Assembly: GCF_017599345.1 (NCBI RefSeq)
Contig: NZ_JAGFVL010000063.1
Coordinates: 1 to 64,000, forward strand
Reading direction: 5' to 3'
DNA: 64,000 nucleotides
Source: Gracilibacillus suaedae
GTDB taxonomy: Bacteria > Bacillota > Bacilli > Bacillales > Amphibacillaceae
The notes beneath the pieces were generated by a model. That model was given only the letters and a program-made list of their open reading frames with translations, ran no database searches and had not been told where the DNA came from. Numbering within the stretch: the stretch's first letter is position 1; each line of letters opens with the position of its first letter. The position numbers were made by a program, and so were the translations under genes. Below are positions 53,451-63,323 of the stretch, piece after piece.

Positions 53451-54080
53451 TTATGCTAAGTATTTGCCCAGTACTTTTTGTACATAGGATTGTGTTTCTG
53501 AGAAAGGGGGAACATCATTATATTTATCAACATTTCCTGGACCTGCATTATACGCAGCTAATGCTAAAGTTTTGTTGCCATCATACCGATCCAACATTTG
53601 TTTTAAATATTTTGCTCCGCCTAAAATATTTTCAACTGGGTCAAATGGGTTTTGAACCCCCAATCCTTTAGCTGTTTCAGGCATTAATTGCATTAAACCC
53701 TGAGCTCCAGCATGGCTGACAGCCTGTTGGTTATAATTTGATTCTGTTTGGATAACCGCATCAATTAATTGTGGATCGACATTATATTGGTTTGCTGCTT
53801 GTTCAATGATAGCAGAAATATCAGAAGTAAATCTCGTATTATCTGATATATCTGTAACTGGGTTGGCATTTAATTGTGACCTTATTGACTGGGCCGTCTC
53901 AGGATTATTAAGAAAGTATTCAGCAGGTATCTCACTCTTGTTAGATGTATCGGAAGAATTTCCGATTAAGGATTGCAATAATTGACTAAAATCAGTCTCT
54001 GTATCATTGGTATTAGAATTACCTGTCAAAGTAGACATCGCCTGCATTTGCATTAAATGATAAATCGATTGTACGTTCAA
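53451..54080 (-). CDS. Lytic transglycosylase, SLT domain (CwlQ/YjbJ-like)
   Basis: The C-terminal SLT domain (about residues 85-209) has the catalytic Glu in VIQTESNYNQ, then AGAQGLMQLMPETAKGLG, NILGGAKYLKQML and LALAAYNAGPGNV. The N-terminal part is a low-complexity Ser/Asn/Thr linker after MNVQSIYHLMQMQAM, which resembles the B. subtilis YjbJ/CwlQ start. No classical signal peptide is visible. It cleaves peptidoglycan glycan strands. AAGGGAGAG lies 7 bases before TTG 54080; the longer frame has no such site. Confidence 0.82.
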   Translation of the reverse strand: MNVQSIYHLMQMQAMSTLTGNSNTNDTETDFSQLLQSLIGNSSDTSNKSEIPAEYFLNNPETAQSIRSQLNANPVTDISDNTRFTSDISAIIEQAANQYNVDPQLIDAVIQTESNYNQQAVSHAGAQGLMQLMPETAKGLGVQNPFDPVENILGGAKYLKQMLDRYDGNKTLALAAYNAGPGNVDKYNDVPPFSETQSYVQKVLGKYLA

Positions 54081-54261
54081 TGAAACGCTCTCCCTTTTTA
54101 GTAAAATATATCTATTATAATAAATATACAATTTATCAGTTGAAAAAGCAATATCTTGAAAAGGAAAGAGCTAAGCTTATGGAAATGTAGAGAATGACTG
54201 ATAAATATTTGAAAGTGACTGATAAAATGAATGGAGCCATTGCTAAACCACGATACCAACA

Positions 54262-54296
54262 CAAAAGTTCCGATCATCGTTTTAGGATGATCGGAA
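54262..54296 (-). terminator. Terminator of sspI
   Basis: TTCCGATCATC and GATGATCGGAA form a perfect 11-bp stem; on the minus strand it is followed by CTTTTGT. Confidence 0.7.
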
Positions 54297-54307
54297 TTCT
54301 TTGGGTT

Positions 54308-54517
54308 TTATTGATTAACTGCTTGTTCTAAAGTATCAAGAACCTCTGATTTTTCTGATTCGTCTGCTTGTTGCCAATATAATTCAAACAAAACACCAAG
54401 ACCAGGAAGCATCTTTTCTTCCCCACTTTGAATCGCATCGACAATAGTAGCTTCTAAATCATTAGCTGAATTACCTGATACATTGGACATGATTGCTTTT
54501 CGTAAATTTAAATCCAT
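54308..54517 (-). CDS. sspI: Small acid-soluble spore protein SspI
   Basis: The 69-residue minor SASP matches Ssp[17 protein letters not shown] at the start and [20 protein letters not shown] in the middle. It is made in the forespore under sigma-G in B. subtilis and packed in the spore core. GGGGTGAT precedes ATG 54517. It is divergent from ysgA, the conserved arrangement. Confidence 0.93.
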   Translation of the reverse strand: MDLNLRKAIMSNVSGNSANDLEATIVDAIQSGEEKMLPGLGVLFELYWQQADESEKSEVLDTLEQAVNQ

Positions 54518-54613
54518 ATCATCACCCCACATCTTTTACATTTTTCATTATAGTTTGACCTTTATAAAGGATAATATGTATGATAGAAACATCAAAAAAG
54601 AGGAATGAGTTAA

Positions 54614-55354
54614 ATGCTAACATCTGTTAAGAATGAAAAGGTAAAGAATTGGCGAAAATTAAAAAAGAAAAAAGAGCGAGATATCGAGTCGAAATTCATA
54701 ATTGAAGGCTTTCATCTCATTGAAGAAGCACATAAAAGTAATTGGGAAATAACAGAAATTATCTACCAAATGGGAGTAGAGGTTAATCCAGAATGGCAGC
54801 ATTACCCATTATATGAGGTTTCAGATAATGTAATGATTGCTCTAACGGAAACGAAAACACCTCAAGGAATATTGGCAGTGGTGAGGAAGAATGAATCAAG
54901 AGAAAGACATCTTCAACGCGCTTTGTTGGTAGATCGTGTTCAAGATCCAGGCAATCTTGGGACAATGATCCGAACTGCAGATGCTGCAGGATTTGACACC
55001 ATCATTTTAGGAAAAGGTACCGTTGATTTGTTTAATGATAAGGTCATTCGATCTACCCAAGGTTCTATGTTCCATCTTCATATTTATGAAGCAGATTTAC
55101 ATGAGGAAGTCGATCGATTACAGCAGGAAGATACTATAGTATGGTCAACAGGTTTGGACAATGCGACTTTTTATCATGAAATAGATGTACCGGATAAGCT
55201 TGCAATAGTGGTTGGCAATGAAGGATCTGGTGTTGATCCTGATTTAATGAAAAAAGCCACTCAAAATGTTAAAATTCCGATATATGGGCAGGCAGAGTCA
55301 TTAAATGTCAGCATTGCCGCAGCTATTCTTATGTATGAAGTAGCAAAAAATTAA
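54614..55354 (+). CDS. ysgA: YsgA, TrmH/SpoU-family RNA 2'-O-methyltransferase
   Basis: The 246-residue SPOUT methyltransferase has an N-terminal substrate-binding domain (about 1-90; KFIIEGFHLIEEA) and a knotted catalytic domain with motif 1 DPGNLGTMIRTADAAGFDTI, motif 2 VVGNEGSGVD and motif 3 IPIYGQAESLNVSIAAAILM. It probably methylates rRNA; the target site is not known. AGAGGAATG precedes the ATG, with a TTGACC-18-TATGAT promoter candidate at 54555-54584. It is followed by the phe T-box. Confidence 0.9.
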   Translation: MLTSVKNEKVKNWRKLKKKKERDIESKFIIEGFHLIEEAHKSNWEITEIIYQMGVEVNPEWQHYPLYEVSDNVMIALTETKTPQGILAVVRKNESRERHLQRALLVDRVQDPGNLGTMIRTADAAGFDTIILGKGTVDLFNDKVIRSTQGSMFHLHIYEADLHEEVDRLQQEDTIVWSTGLDNATFYHEIDVPDKLAIVVGNEGSGVDPDLMKKATQNVKIPIYGQAESLNVSIAAAILMYEVAKN

Positions 55355-55364
55355 ACAGTTGGAC

Positions 55365-55393
55365 TTGCAACATTTGCAATGCTTGCTTATACT
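55365..55393 (+). promoter_or_regulatory. Promoter of pheST
   Basis: TTGCAA (55365-55370) and TATACT (55388-55393), 17-base spacer, just after the ysgA stop and before the T-box leader. Confidence 0.65.
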
Positions 55394-55399
55394 ATATGA

Positions 55400-55669
55400 A
55401 GTAAAAACATTTATAAAAGCGTCGAAAGAGCTAGTAAATGTGTGACATATCGTTTCAAGGGAAGAAGCATCACAGACTGGAAATGCTTCTAACGATCACA
55501 TGTTGAAATTTCACTCTGGAGCTGGCACTTGGACCTTAGTTGATAAGTAAAGGTGTTCCGGTTTATACCGTTATCTTTTAACTTGAGTGGATATAGTGAA
55601 CTATATCAACAAGGGTGGTACCGCGATACATACAGTCTCGTCCCTTTTTTTAGGGACGGGACTTTTTTA
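55400..55669 (+). ncRNA. T-box riboswitch leader of pheS-pheT (Phe-specific)
   Basis: The T-box sequence AAGGGTGGTACCGCG (about 55610-55624) and a terminator (GTCTCGTCCCT/AGGGACGGGAC plus TTTTTT, about 55634-55667) are clear. The specifier is probably TTC (55510-55512), a Phe codon followed by A. The leader raises pheST expression when tRNA-Phe is uncharged. Confidence 0.9.
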
Positions 55670-55744
55670 ATTGCTTTCCTTTAGGTATACATGCCAAAAA
55701 AGCAGACTGTAATGAGTTTTGAATAAAAGAAGGAGGTTCACAAA

Positions 55745-56779
55745 ATGAAAGAACAATTACAAGCATTAGAAAAAGAAGCACTAGAAAAAGTAGATGATGC
55801 AACATCGCTCAAGGAATTACAAGATGTAAGAGTTGCCTATTTAGGTAAAAAAGGTCCGATCACAGAAGTGTTGAGAGGTATGGGTAAATTATCGAAAGAA
55901 GAACGCCCGGTAATCGGTGAATTAGCTAATAAAGTAAGAGGTAATATTGCAGACGCTATTGATAGCAAAAAGGCATCAATTGAAGCTGCAGAGCTCGAAA
56001 AACAATTGGAAGAAGAAACAATTGATGTTACTTTACCAGGACGACCTGTTCCAACAGGGGGCCCACACCTATTAACAAGTATTGTTGAAGAGATTGAAGA
56101 CTTATTCATCGGAATGGGATTCGAAGTGAGTGAAGGTCCAGAAGTGGAAACAGACTATTATAATTTCGAGGCATTAAACTTGCCAAAAGGACACCCTGCA
56201 CGTGACATGCAAGATTCTTTTTATATAACCGAAGAAATATTGATGCGTACGCATACTTCACCTGTACAAGCAAGAACCATGAATGCGATGGAGGATAAAC
56301 GTCCTGTAAAAATGATTTGTCCTGGCAAAGTGTATCGTCGTGATACCGATGATGCGACACACTCACATCAATTTACGCAAATCGAAGGGCTTTATGTAGA
56401 CAAAAACGTGCGCATGAGTGACTTGAAAGGTGTACTGGACCGGTTTGCGAAGCAGATGTTTGGCCAAGAACGCGAGATTCGCTTACGTCCCAGCTTCTTC
56501 CCTTTTACAGAACCATCGGTTGAGATGGATATTTCGTGTAAAGTATGTAACGGAGAAGGATGCAGCGTATGTAAGCAAACTGGCTGGATCGAAATTCTAG
56601 GTGCCGGAATGGTACATCCCCGTGTATTGGAAATGGCAGGGTATGATCCGAAAGTATACAGTGGTTTTGCATTCGGTATGGGGCCAGAGCGAATTGCGAT
56701 GTTGAAATACGGTGTGGACGATATTCGTCATTTCTATACTAATGATATGCGATTCTTGAAGCAGTATCATCAAGCATAA
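55745..56779 (+). CDS. pheS: Phenylalanyl-tRNA synthetase alpha subunit
   Basis: The 344-residue catalytic subunit of the (alpha-beta)2 enzyme has an N-terminal coiled coil (1-85) that contacts tRNA. The class II core follows: [30 protein letters not shown], motif 2 [19 protein letters not shown] and motif 3 [15 protein letters not shown] Cys-rich [17 protein letters not shown] segment is typical for bacilli. AAGGAGGTT precedes the ATG. pheT follows after 15 bases under T-box control. Confidence 0.97.
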   Translation: MKEQLQALEKEALEKVDDATSLKELQDVRVAYLGKKGPITEVLRGMGKLSKEERPVIGELANKVRGNIADAIDSKKASIEAAELEKQLEEETIDVTLPGRPVPTGGPHLLTSIVEEIEDLFIGMGFEVSEGPEVETDYYNFEALNLPKGHPARDMQDSFYITEEILMRTHTSPVQARTMNAMEDKRPVKMICPGKVYRRDTDDATHSHQFTQIEGLYVDKNVRMSDLKGVLDRFAKQMFGQEREIRLRPSFFPFTEPSVEMDISCKVCNGEGCSVCKQTGWIEILGAGMVHPRVLEMAGYDPKVYSGFAFGMGPERIAMLKYGVDDIRHFYTNDMRFLKQYHQA

Positions 56780-56794
56780 GGAGGAGGCTGAAAC

Positions 56795-59221
56795 ATGTTT
56801 GTATCATTAAATTGGTTAAAAAATTATGTAGATATCGATCAATTATCCCCGGAAGATTTGGCGGAACTTATTACCAAATCAGGGATTGAAGTAGAAGGGT
56901 TAGAGCGCTTTGCAAGCCCAGCAAATAATGTCGTTGTTGGTTATGTGGAAAGCTGTGAAAAACACCCGAATGCAGATAAATTAAATCTATGTCAGGTGAA
57001 TGTAGGTGAGGAAACACTGCAAATCATCTGTGGTGCACCGAATATAGCCCAAGGTCAAAAGGTTGCTGTAGCAAAGCCTGGTGCCGTTTTACCTGGAAAC
57101 TTTAAAATAAAAAAAGCAAAACTACGTGGTGTGGAATCCAATGGTATGATTTGCTCCCTGCAAGAATTAGGAGTAGAAGAAAAGTTTGTACCAAAAGAAT
57201 TTGCTAGTGGCATTTTCGTATTTCCGGAAGATGCAGAAATTGGTGCAGATGTAAACGAACTATTGAACCTCGATGATATTATTATGGAACTTGGTTTAAC
57301 ACCAAACCGTTCAGATGCATTAAGTATGCTAGGTGTTGCATATGAAGTAGCGGCTATTTTAGATGTACCAATTCGTTTGCCACACACGAATTACCATACT
57401 GAAGAAGAGAAAGTGGAAAATTATGTTTCCGTCAAAGTAGAAGCTGCAGAGCAAAATCCATACTACGGTGCGTTTTTATTAAAAGATGTAAAAATTGGTC
57501 CGGCACCACTATGGATGCGTAATTACTTAATGGCAGCAGGTATTCGACCAATAAATAATGTGGTAGATATTACGAACTATGTGTTATTAGAATATGGTCA
57601 ACCATTGCATGCATTTGATTTTGATAAGTTTGGTTCAGATGAAGTAGTTATCAGAATGGCGCATGAAGGAGAAAAACTTGTTACACTAGATAATCAGGAA
57701 CGTACATTAACAAGTGAACATTTAGTGATTACCAATGGAAAAGAACCGGTGGCACTTGCAGGTGTGATGGGTGGTGCCGATTCAGAGGTTTCTGAGCAAA
57801 CTACCACGGTATTATTAGAGGCAGCATATTTTGAAGGGCAAACCGTCCGTAAAGCAGCTAAAGATTTTGACTTACGTAGTGAAGCAAGCAATCGATTTGA
57901 AAAAGGAGTAGATCCTAATCGTGTTCAGAAAGCTGGTGAAAGAGCTTGTAAATTGCTACAAGAATATGCAGGAGCAACTGTGTTAAATGGTGTTTTTGAG
58001 TATGATCATTTAGATTATTCAGAGAAAACTGTAACGATTTGGACATCTACGATTAATGATCGCTTGGGAACAAATATTTCTAATGATGATATTGCTGATA
58101 TTTTACGAAAATTAAATTTTAATTATGAGCAGGACGGTGAGACATTTACTGTTTATGCACCAACTCGTCGTCAGGATATTGTTATCTTTGAAGATATGTT
58201 AGAAGAAGTAGCACGAATTTATGGCTATGACAATTTACCTTTCACATTACCAAGTGGAGGTGCACAAGCAGGAGGTCTTACAAAACAGCAAGAACTAAAA
58301 CGCTATGTTAAACGATTCTTAGAAGGTGCCGGCCTATCTGAAACGGTAACCTATTCATTAACAAGTAAGGAGCGAGCAACTGAACTTGTTAGTCCTGAAG
58401 TAGCTGAAGCAATGGTTTCTTCTGTCTCCCTAGCAATGCCGATGAGTGAAGAGCACAGTACTTTACGTTTAAGCATCTTGCCAGAAATGCTATCATCTGT
58501 TGCCTATAACCTAGCTCGTAAGCAAGTAAATGTAGCTTATTATGAATTAGGTAGTATCTTCATTTCAAAAGAAGAAAAAGTGACACGACAACCGGATGAA
58601 AAAGTAAGATTAGCTGGTGCGCTAACAGGAGAATGGCTCACACATCCATGGCAACAAGAGAAAAAAACAGTAGATTTCTTTGTTGTGAAAGGAATTGTAG
58701 AAGCTTTATTTGAATCATTAAATCTTAATGTTACTTTTGTTCAGGCAAAAGTGGACGGAATGCATCCTGGTAGAACAGCTCAATTATTCATAGGTGATCA
58801 GGCAATAGGTTTTGTTGGACAGGTGCATCCGCAATTACAAAAAGAATATGATTTGAAAGAAACATTCGTGTTTGATATCGATTTTGATTACATTCTTAGC
58901 ATCCATGAAAATGAACCTAGCTTTGCCAAGATACCTCGTTATCCAAGTGTAACAAGAGATATTGCAATAGTTGTCGATGAATCTGTCCAGGCAGGTGCAT
59001 TACAAGCAGCGATCGCACATGCTGGCGGAGAATTGGTGAAAGATATTCAAGTATTTGATGTGTACCAAGGCGAGCATTTAGCAGAAGGTAAGAAGTCGAT
59101 TGCTTTCAGCTTATTCTACCAAGACCCTGAACGAACGCTAACAGATGAAGAAGTAGAATCTTCTTACCAAGCGATTCTAGATGCAGTAGCAAACGAACAT
59201 AATGCGGAATTAAGAGGGTAA
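56795..59221 (+). CDS. pheT: Phenylalanyl-tRNA synthetase beta subunit
   Basis: The 808-residue beta subunit shows domains in order: a tRNA-binding EMAP-like domain (about 40-150; VVGYVESCEKHPNADKL), the B3/B4 editing domain (about 210-390; the PLHAFDFDKF and AGVMGGADSEV motifs), B5 (about 405-475), a catalytic-like core and the C-terminal FDX-ACB anticodon domain (about 715-808; RYPSVTRDIAIVVDE). Together with PheS it charges tRNA-Phe and edits Tyr. A terminator follows at once. Confidence 0.97.
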   Translation: MFVSLNWLKNYVDIDQLSPEDLAELITKSGIEVEGLERFASPANNVVVGYVESCEKHPNADKLNLCQVNVGEETLQIICGAPNIAQGQKVAVAKPGAVLPGNFKIKKAKLRGVESNGMICSLQELGVEEKFVPKEFASGIFVFPEDAEIGADVNELLNLDDIIMELGLTPNRSDALSMLGVAYEVAAILDVPIRLPHTNYHTEEEKVENYVSVKVEAAEQNPYYGAFLLKDVKIGPAPLWMRNYLMAAGIRPINNVVDITNYVLLEYGQPLHAFDFDKFGSDEVVIRMAHEGEKLVTLDNQERTLTSEHLVITNGKEPVALAGVMGGADSEVSEQTTTVLLEAAYFEGQTVRKAAKDFDLRSEASNRFEKGVDPNRVQKAGERACKLLQEYAGATVLNGVFEYDHLDYSEKTVTIWTSTINDRLGTNISNDDIADILRKLNFNYEQDGETFTVYAPTRRQDIVIFEDMLEEVARIYGYDNLPFTLPSGGAQAGGLTKQQELKRYVKRFLEGAGLSETVTYSLTSKERATELVSPEVAEAMVSSVSLAMPMSEEHSTLRLSILPEMLSSVAYNLARKQVNVAYYELGSIFISKEEKVTRQPDEKVRLAGALTGEWLTHPWQQEKKTVDFFVVKGIVEALFESLNLNVTFVQAKVDGMHPGRTAQLFIGDQAIGFVGQVHPQLQKEYDLKETFVFDIDFDYILSIHENEPSFAKIPRYPSVTRDIAIVVDESVQAGALQAAIAHAGGELVKDIQVFDVYQGEHLAEGKKSIAFSLFYQDPERTLTDEEVESSYQAILDAVANEHNAELRG

Positions 59222-59224
59222 ATA

Positions 59225-59258
59225 AAAGGCTGCAACGTTGAATAGTTGCAGCCTTTCT
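59225..59258 (+). terminator. Terminator of pheST
   Basis: AAAGGCTGCAAC and GTTGCAGCCTTT form a perfect 12-bp stem; the T run is short. Confidence 0.85.
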
Positions 59259-59264
59259 CACTTT

Positions 59265-59518
59265 GTAAGGAAAGTATATAAACATTGGTATCATAACTTT
59301 TTTAGAGGTTTCCATGCTATATTTTAGCGCTTTTATGGAATAATAATCCAAGTTTCTAGCTCTGACATATGTTGTAGAGTAGTACTTAGCGTAGGCCGCC
59401 CACTTTCACTCCTGTGGGAATTGTTTGGCCTGAAGATCCACTTTTTCGAGCGGTTTTGGCTCGAAAAAGTTAGCTGAATGACAACCCCCACGGAAAGGGA
59501 AGTGGGCAGCCGGAGTGG
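59265..59518 (+). repeat. Dispersed repeat family A, copy 5, with upstream flank
   Basis: The 125-bp core is at 59394-59518 with the CTTTTTCGAGC/GCTCGAAAAAG hairpin and a loop variant. The upstream flank from 59265 is nearly identical to 12681-12810. As at 12.7 kb, the unit begins directly after a rho-independent terminator. It separates pheT from the convergent rnhC. Confidence 0.8.
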
Positions 59519-59586
59519 TGGTGTTACTGTATAAAAATCTCAAAACTATTACATAGGTAAATTGATATCATTTAGAATAAAGCAAC

Positions 59587-60534
59587 TTAACTTTTTATAT
59601 ATTTCAAAGCTTTATCCGTATTAGCAAAGTGCATTTTCGCGACTTGAGATAATGTATCTAACCCATTTTTTTTAATAAAGTATGCTGCAGCTTCATCGAC
59701 TTTACTGGAAGCCCCTTTTGGAATCGTGAAGCCGTACTGCTTGGACATTTGATCCATCTCTTTCACAAACTTAGCACGTGCAATGATCGAGGCAGCGGCA
59801 ACAGAAGTGGAATAACTTTCGGCTTTCGTCTTAAAAAAGGTGTTTTTCTCTAATTTCATGCCCTCTTGACCGATATGTTTTAGGTAGGAGGATGGCTGAC
59901 AAAATTGATCGATTAGGATACCATGGCTAGGTGCTTGCCCGATTTTTGTCAATAATTTTTGGATGGCATGCTGGTGGAGCATGGCCTTCATTTTGCCTTG
60001 ATTCCAGCCTTTTTTCTGCAATTTATTATATTTTGTATTATCTAATGTTAACAAAGTGTAAGGAATCTTCTCTCGGACAATTTCTTTCGCTAGTAAGGCT
60101 ATATTGGCATCTGTTAATGTTTTGGAATCGGTAATGCCCAAGGATTGGAGTAACTGGACTTTTTCCTCTGGGACATAAACAGCACTAACAGTGATCGGGC
60201 CAAAATAGTCACCAGTGCCTGCTTCATCTGTGCCAATATGTGCATGTCTATAAAGTGTTTCAGGTGGCTGATATTCATGCTCGTTAACCGAATCTTTAGC
60301 GCGGTTGGGGGAAGATTGCTGTATAGACTGTGCATTCCATTTCCCTGCTTCTTGTTGAGCATGATCACCTTGAAACATAACCTTTCCGGATTTGTAGGCA
60401 GTAACCGTTACATGGTTAACTTTTGCTAAGAAAAGACTATTTGGCGGAATTTTGGTAATATATTTTTCGTAGTATTCTTTAACCTTAGATAACTCACTTT
60501 TGGAAAATTGTAATACGATATTTGACAACAACAT
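59587..60534 (-). CDS. rnhC: Ribonuclease HIII
   Basis: RNase HIII removes RNA from RNA-DNA hybrids. The N-terminal TBP-like substrate-binding domain (about 1-80) is followed by the catalytic domain with the D-E-D-D set: IGTDEAGTGDYFGPI, the Asp in GITDSKTL, and the Asp in ILIDQFCQP. AAAGGACGA precedes ATG 60534, giving 315 residues, close to the B. subtilis protein; an upstream in-frame start was rejected. It is divergent from zapA. Confidence 0.94.
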   Translation of the reverse strand: MLLSNIVLQFSKSELSKVKEYYEKYITKIPPNSLFLAKVNHVTVTAYKSGKVMFQGDHAQQEAGKWNAQSIQQSSPNRAKDSVNEHEYQPPETLYRHAHIGTDEAGTGDYFGPITVSAVYVPEEKVQLLQSLGITDSKTLTDANIALLAKEIVREKIPYTLLTLDNTKYNKLQKKGWNQGKMKAMLHQHAIQKLLTKIGQAPSHGILIDQFCQPSSYLKHIGQEGMKLEKNTFFKTKAESYSTSVAAASIIARAKFVKEMDQMSKQYGFTIPKGASSKVDEAAAYFIKKNGLDTLSQVAKMHFANTDKALKYIKS

Positions 60535-60694
60535 TCGTCCTTTCTTTAACATAAGAGTATAAAAGAGGAGGCTGTAACTGGGCGCACTCCTTTTTCTATA
60601 AGTATAACAGAGATAGGTTTTATCAGAATAGTTTTCTATTTGGTTGCTTCATGTTAATATTAATTTTAAGGTTATTTGTCTAGAAGGGGGAATC

Positions 60695-60958
60695 ATGGTG
60701 TCCCAGCCAGAAAAATCACGAACAACCGTTGATATATATGGAAGATCATATAATATTGTAGGAAATGAAAAACCTGAACAAATCCGAGCTGTAGCAAATT
60801 TAGTAGATGAAAAAATGCGTGAAATTCATGCTGTGAATAAATCATTAGATTCCACTAACTTGGCTGTTCTGACAGCTGTAAATACAATGAATGATTATAT
60901 GAAACTGAAAGAAGAGTTTGAAGTATTACAAAAATTACTAGAGGAGAAAGAGGAATAA
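60695..60958 (+). CDS. zapA: Cell division protein ZapA
   Basis: The 87-residue ZapA promotes FtsZ bundling at the division ring. RTTVDIYGRSYNIVGNE forms the N-terminal strand region, then VANLVDEKMREI and a C-terminal coiled coil (about 55-87; LKEEFEVLQKLLEEKEE). GAAGGGGG favours ATG 60695 (or GTG 60698) over the longer frame. yshB follows after seven bases. Confidence 0.92.
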   Translation: MVSQPEKSRTTVDIYGRSYNIVGNEKPEQIRAVANLVDEKMREIHAVNKSLDSTNLAVLTAVNTMNDYMKLKEEFEVLQKLLEEKEE

Positions 60959-60965
60959 TTTTGTC

Positions 60966-61517
60966 ATGGTGAACTTTATATTGATTGTTTTATTAATTAT
61001 CGGGGTACTTGTTGGTCTGAGAAGAGGTTTTATACTGCAAGTACTTCATCTTACTGCGTTTATTATTGCTTTTATTGTAGCAGCTACATATTACGATGAT
61101 GTTGCTTCAAAATTAGAATTATGGATACCATATCCTGAGGTAATGTCTGATTCTTCATGGGCTGTCTTTTTAGAGTCATTACCTTTAGAAGCAGCCTATT
61201 ATAATGCGATTGCGTTTGGTGCTTTATTCTTTGTAACTAAAATTATCTTGCAAATCGTAGCAACTATGCTTGATTTTGTTGCGGATTTACCACTGTTGAA
61301 TGTTATCAATAGTTGGCTTGGAGCTATTTTAGGATTTATAGAAGTTTATTTACTTATTTTTGTTACACTTTATATTTTAGCACTTGCACCTGTCTCCGTT
61401 ATTCAGGACTATATTGATGGTTCAAGTATTGCCACTTATATTATTGAACATACACCAGTATTAACGGATAAATTAACAACGTATTGGTTTGAAAATGATC
61501 CATTCAATAATGGTTAA
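60966..61517 (+). CDS. yshB: CvpA-family membrane protein (YshB)
   Basis: The 183-residue membrane protein has four transmembrane segments in the colicin V production/CvpA family pattern (LIIGVLVGLRRGFILQVLHL at the start). Its role in bacilli is undefined; CvpA proteins have been linked to envelope integrity. It is tightly linked to zapA and, as in B. subtilis, followed by polX and mutS2. No good Shine-Dalgarno is seen before ATG 60966, suggesting translational coupling to zapA. Confidence 0.88.
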   Translation: MVNFILIVLLIIGVLVGLRRGFILQVLHLTAFIIAFIVAATYYDDVASKLELWIPYPEVMSDSSWAVFLESLPLEAAYYNAIAFGALFFVTKIILQIVATMLDFVADLPLLNVINSWLGAILGFIEVYLLIFVTLYILALAPVSVIQDYIDGSSIATYIIEHTPVLTDKLTTYWFENDPFNNG

Positions 61518-61525
61518 TCCATCAT

Positions 61526-61558
61526 ATACCCTTGCCATTGGAGTAAGCAAGGGTATTT
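61526..61558 (+). terminator. Terminator after yshB
   Basis: ATACCCTTGC and GCAAGGGTAT form a perfect 10-bp stem with an 11-base loop; the T run is short (TTTC). Confidence 0.7.
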
Positions 61559-61591
61559 CACATGTAGAATAAAAAAAGTGAGGGAATCAAG

Positions 61592-63304
61592 ATGTCTGTT
61601 AACAAAAAAGATGTCATCAAGCTACTAGAAAAAATAGCCACTTATCTCGAATTAAAAGGTGAAAATCCGTTTAAAATCTCTGCTTATCGTAAAGCAGCAC
61701 AAGCACTGGAACGAGATGACCGTTCTCTAACGGAAATAGACGACTTTACTAAATTACAAGGAGTCGGCAAAGGAACGGCAACGGTTATGAATGAGTTTAT
61801 TGACAAGGGTGAATCAGATACTTTAAAACAGTTAGAGAAAGAGGTACCGCAAGGGTTAATCCCGCTGTTAAACCTACAAGGACTTGGGGGTAAGAAATTA
61901 GCTAAGCTGTATCAAGAACTAAATATTATCAATGAACAAACATTAAGAGAAGCATGTGAAAAAGGGGAGATTCGTGGGTTAAAAGGTTTTGGTAAAAAGA
62001 CAGAGGAAAAAATTTTAGAAGCATTAAATAGCGCTGGAGCTCGGCCGGAACGTTTACCAGTATCAATAGTAGTAGCCATTGTTGAGAAGATTGAAGCGTT
62101 TCTTTATACGATTGAAGAGATTAAGCAGTTTTCTATTGCTGGTAGTATGCGACGTTTTCGGGAGACGGTCAAAGATCTGGATTTTATCATTGCAACTGAT
62201 GAACCGGAAATTGTACGTGAAAAGTTATTACGTTTTGAAGACCTCATTGACACAATTGCCGCTGGAGATACGAAGGTTTCGATTGTTGTGGAAGGGCGTT
62301 TCGATATAAGTGTAGATTTCCGCTTAGTTACAGAAAAAGAGTTCCCGACAACACTACATCATTTTACTGGTTCGAAAGACCATAACGTCTTGATGAGACA
62401 GCTGGCAAAAGCACAAGGTAAAAAAATTAGTGAATATGGTGTAGAGGATGTAGATACAGGTGAAGTTGAAACATTTGATACGGAAGCAGCATTTTATGAA
62501 AGTTTTGGACTTCACTACATCCCTCCAGAGATCCGTGAAGGAAAAGATGAAATAGAACTAGCGAAAGCAGAGATAGACTTAGTGGATGAAGCAGCGATTC
62601 GCGGAGATCTGCATATGCACACCACGTGGAGTGATGGTGCACAATCTTTAGAAGAGATGGTGATCCGTGCAAAAGAAAAAGGCTATGAATTTATTGCCAT
62701 CACTGATCATTCCAAATATCTTCGTGTTGCAAATGGCTTAAACGAGGAGCGCTTACGATTACAGCGGAAAGAAATCGATCAAGTACAAGCAAAACATCCA
62801 GATATTCATATTTTTGCTGGTATTGAAATGGATATTTTACCTGATGGACGCTTGGATTTTGATGATGACTTTCTACAAAAACTTGATTTTGTGATCGCGT
62901 CGATCCACTCTAGTTTTCAGCAATCACAAGAAAAGATTCATGAACGTTTACTAAATGCGTTAGAGAATCCGAATGTCGATATGATTGCTCATCCTACAGG
63001 AAGACTTCTAGGCAGAAGAGACGGATATCCAGTTGATGTAGAATGGTTGATCGAAAAAGCAAAAGAAACCAACACCATATTAGAATTAAATGCGAACCCA
63101 AATCGTCTTGATTTAGCAGCTAAGTGGGTGGAGCTTGCCCAACAACAAGGTGTTCCTATTGCGATCAATACGGATGCCCACAGCTATGCTATGTTAGAAG
63201 ACATGACAACAGGGGTAGGAACGGCCAGAAGAGGTAAACTAAAAAAACAAACCGTCGTAAATACATGGACGAAAGAACAATTAATCGAATTTTTAACGAA
63301 ATAA
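61592..63304 (+). CDS. polX: DNA polymerase/3'-5' exonuclease PolX
   Basis: The 570-residue family X repair polymerase has an N-terminal 8-kDa-like and helix-hairpin-helix region (LQGVGKGTATVMNEF; GFGKKTEEKI), a nucleotidyltransferase palm with metal-binding Asp pair in VKDLDFIIA and the Asp in FDISVDFRLV, and a C-terminal PHP exonuclease (about 335-570) with DLHMHTTWSDG, ITDHSKYL, AGIEMDIL and NTDAHSYA. It fills short gaps in base-excision repair and resects 3' ends. mutS2 follows after 19 bases. Confidence 0.95.
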   Translation: MSVNKKDVIKLLEKIATYLELKGENPFKISAYRKAAQALERDDRSLTEIDDFTKLQGVGKGTATVMNEFIDKGESDTLKQLEKEVPQGLIPLLNLQGLGGKKLAKLYQELNIINEQTLREACEKGEIRGLKGFGKKTEEKILEALNSAGARPERLPVSIVVAIVEKIEAFLYTIEEIKQFSIAGSMRRFRETVKDLDFIIATDEPEIVREKLLRFEDLIDTIAAGDTKVSIVVEGRFDISVDFRLVTEKEFPTTLHHFTGSKDHNVLMRQLAKAQGKKISEYGVEDVDTGEVETFDTEAAFYESFGLHYIPPEIREGKDEIELAKAEIDLVDEAAIRGDLHMHTTWSDGAQSLEEMVIRAKEKGYEFIAITDHSKYLRVANGLNEERLRLQRKEIDQVQAKHPDIHIFAGIEMDILPDGRLDFDDDFLQKLDFVIASIHSSFQQSQEKIHERLLNALENPNVDMIAHPTGRLLGRRDGYPVDVEWLIEKAKETNTILELNANPNRLDLAAKWVELAQQQGVPIAINTDAHSYAMLEDMTTGVGTARRGKLKKQTVVNTWTKEQLIEFLTK

Positions 63305-63323
63305 ACAATAAGGAGGTCCGTTT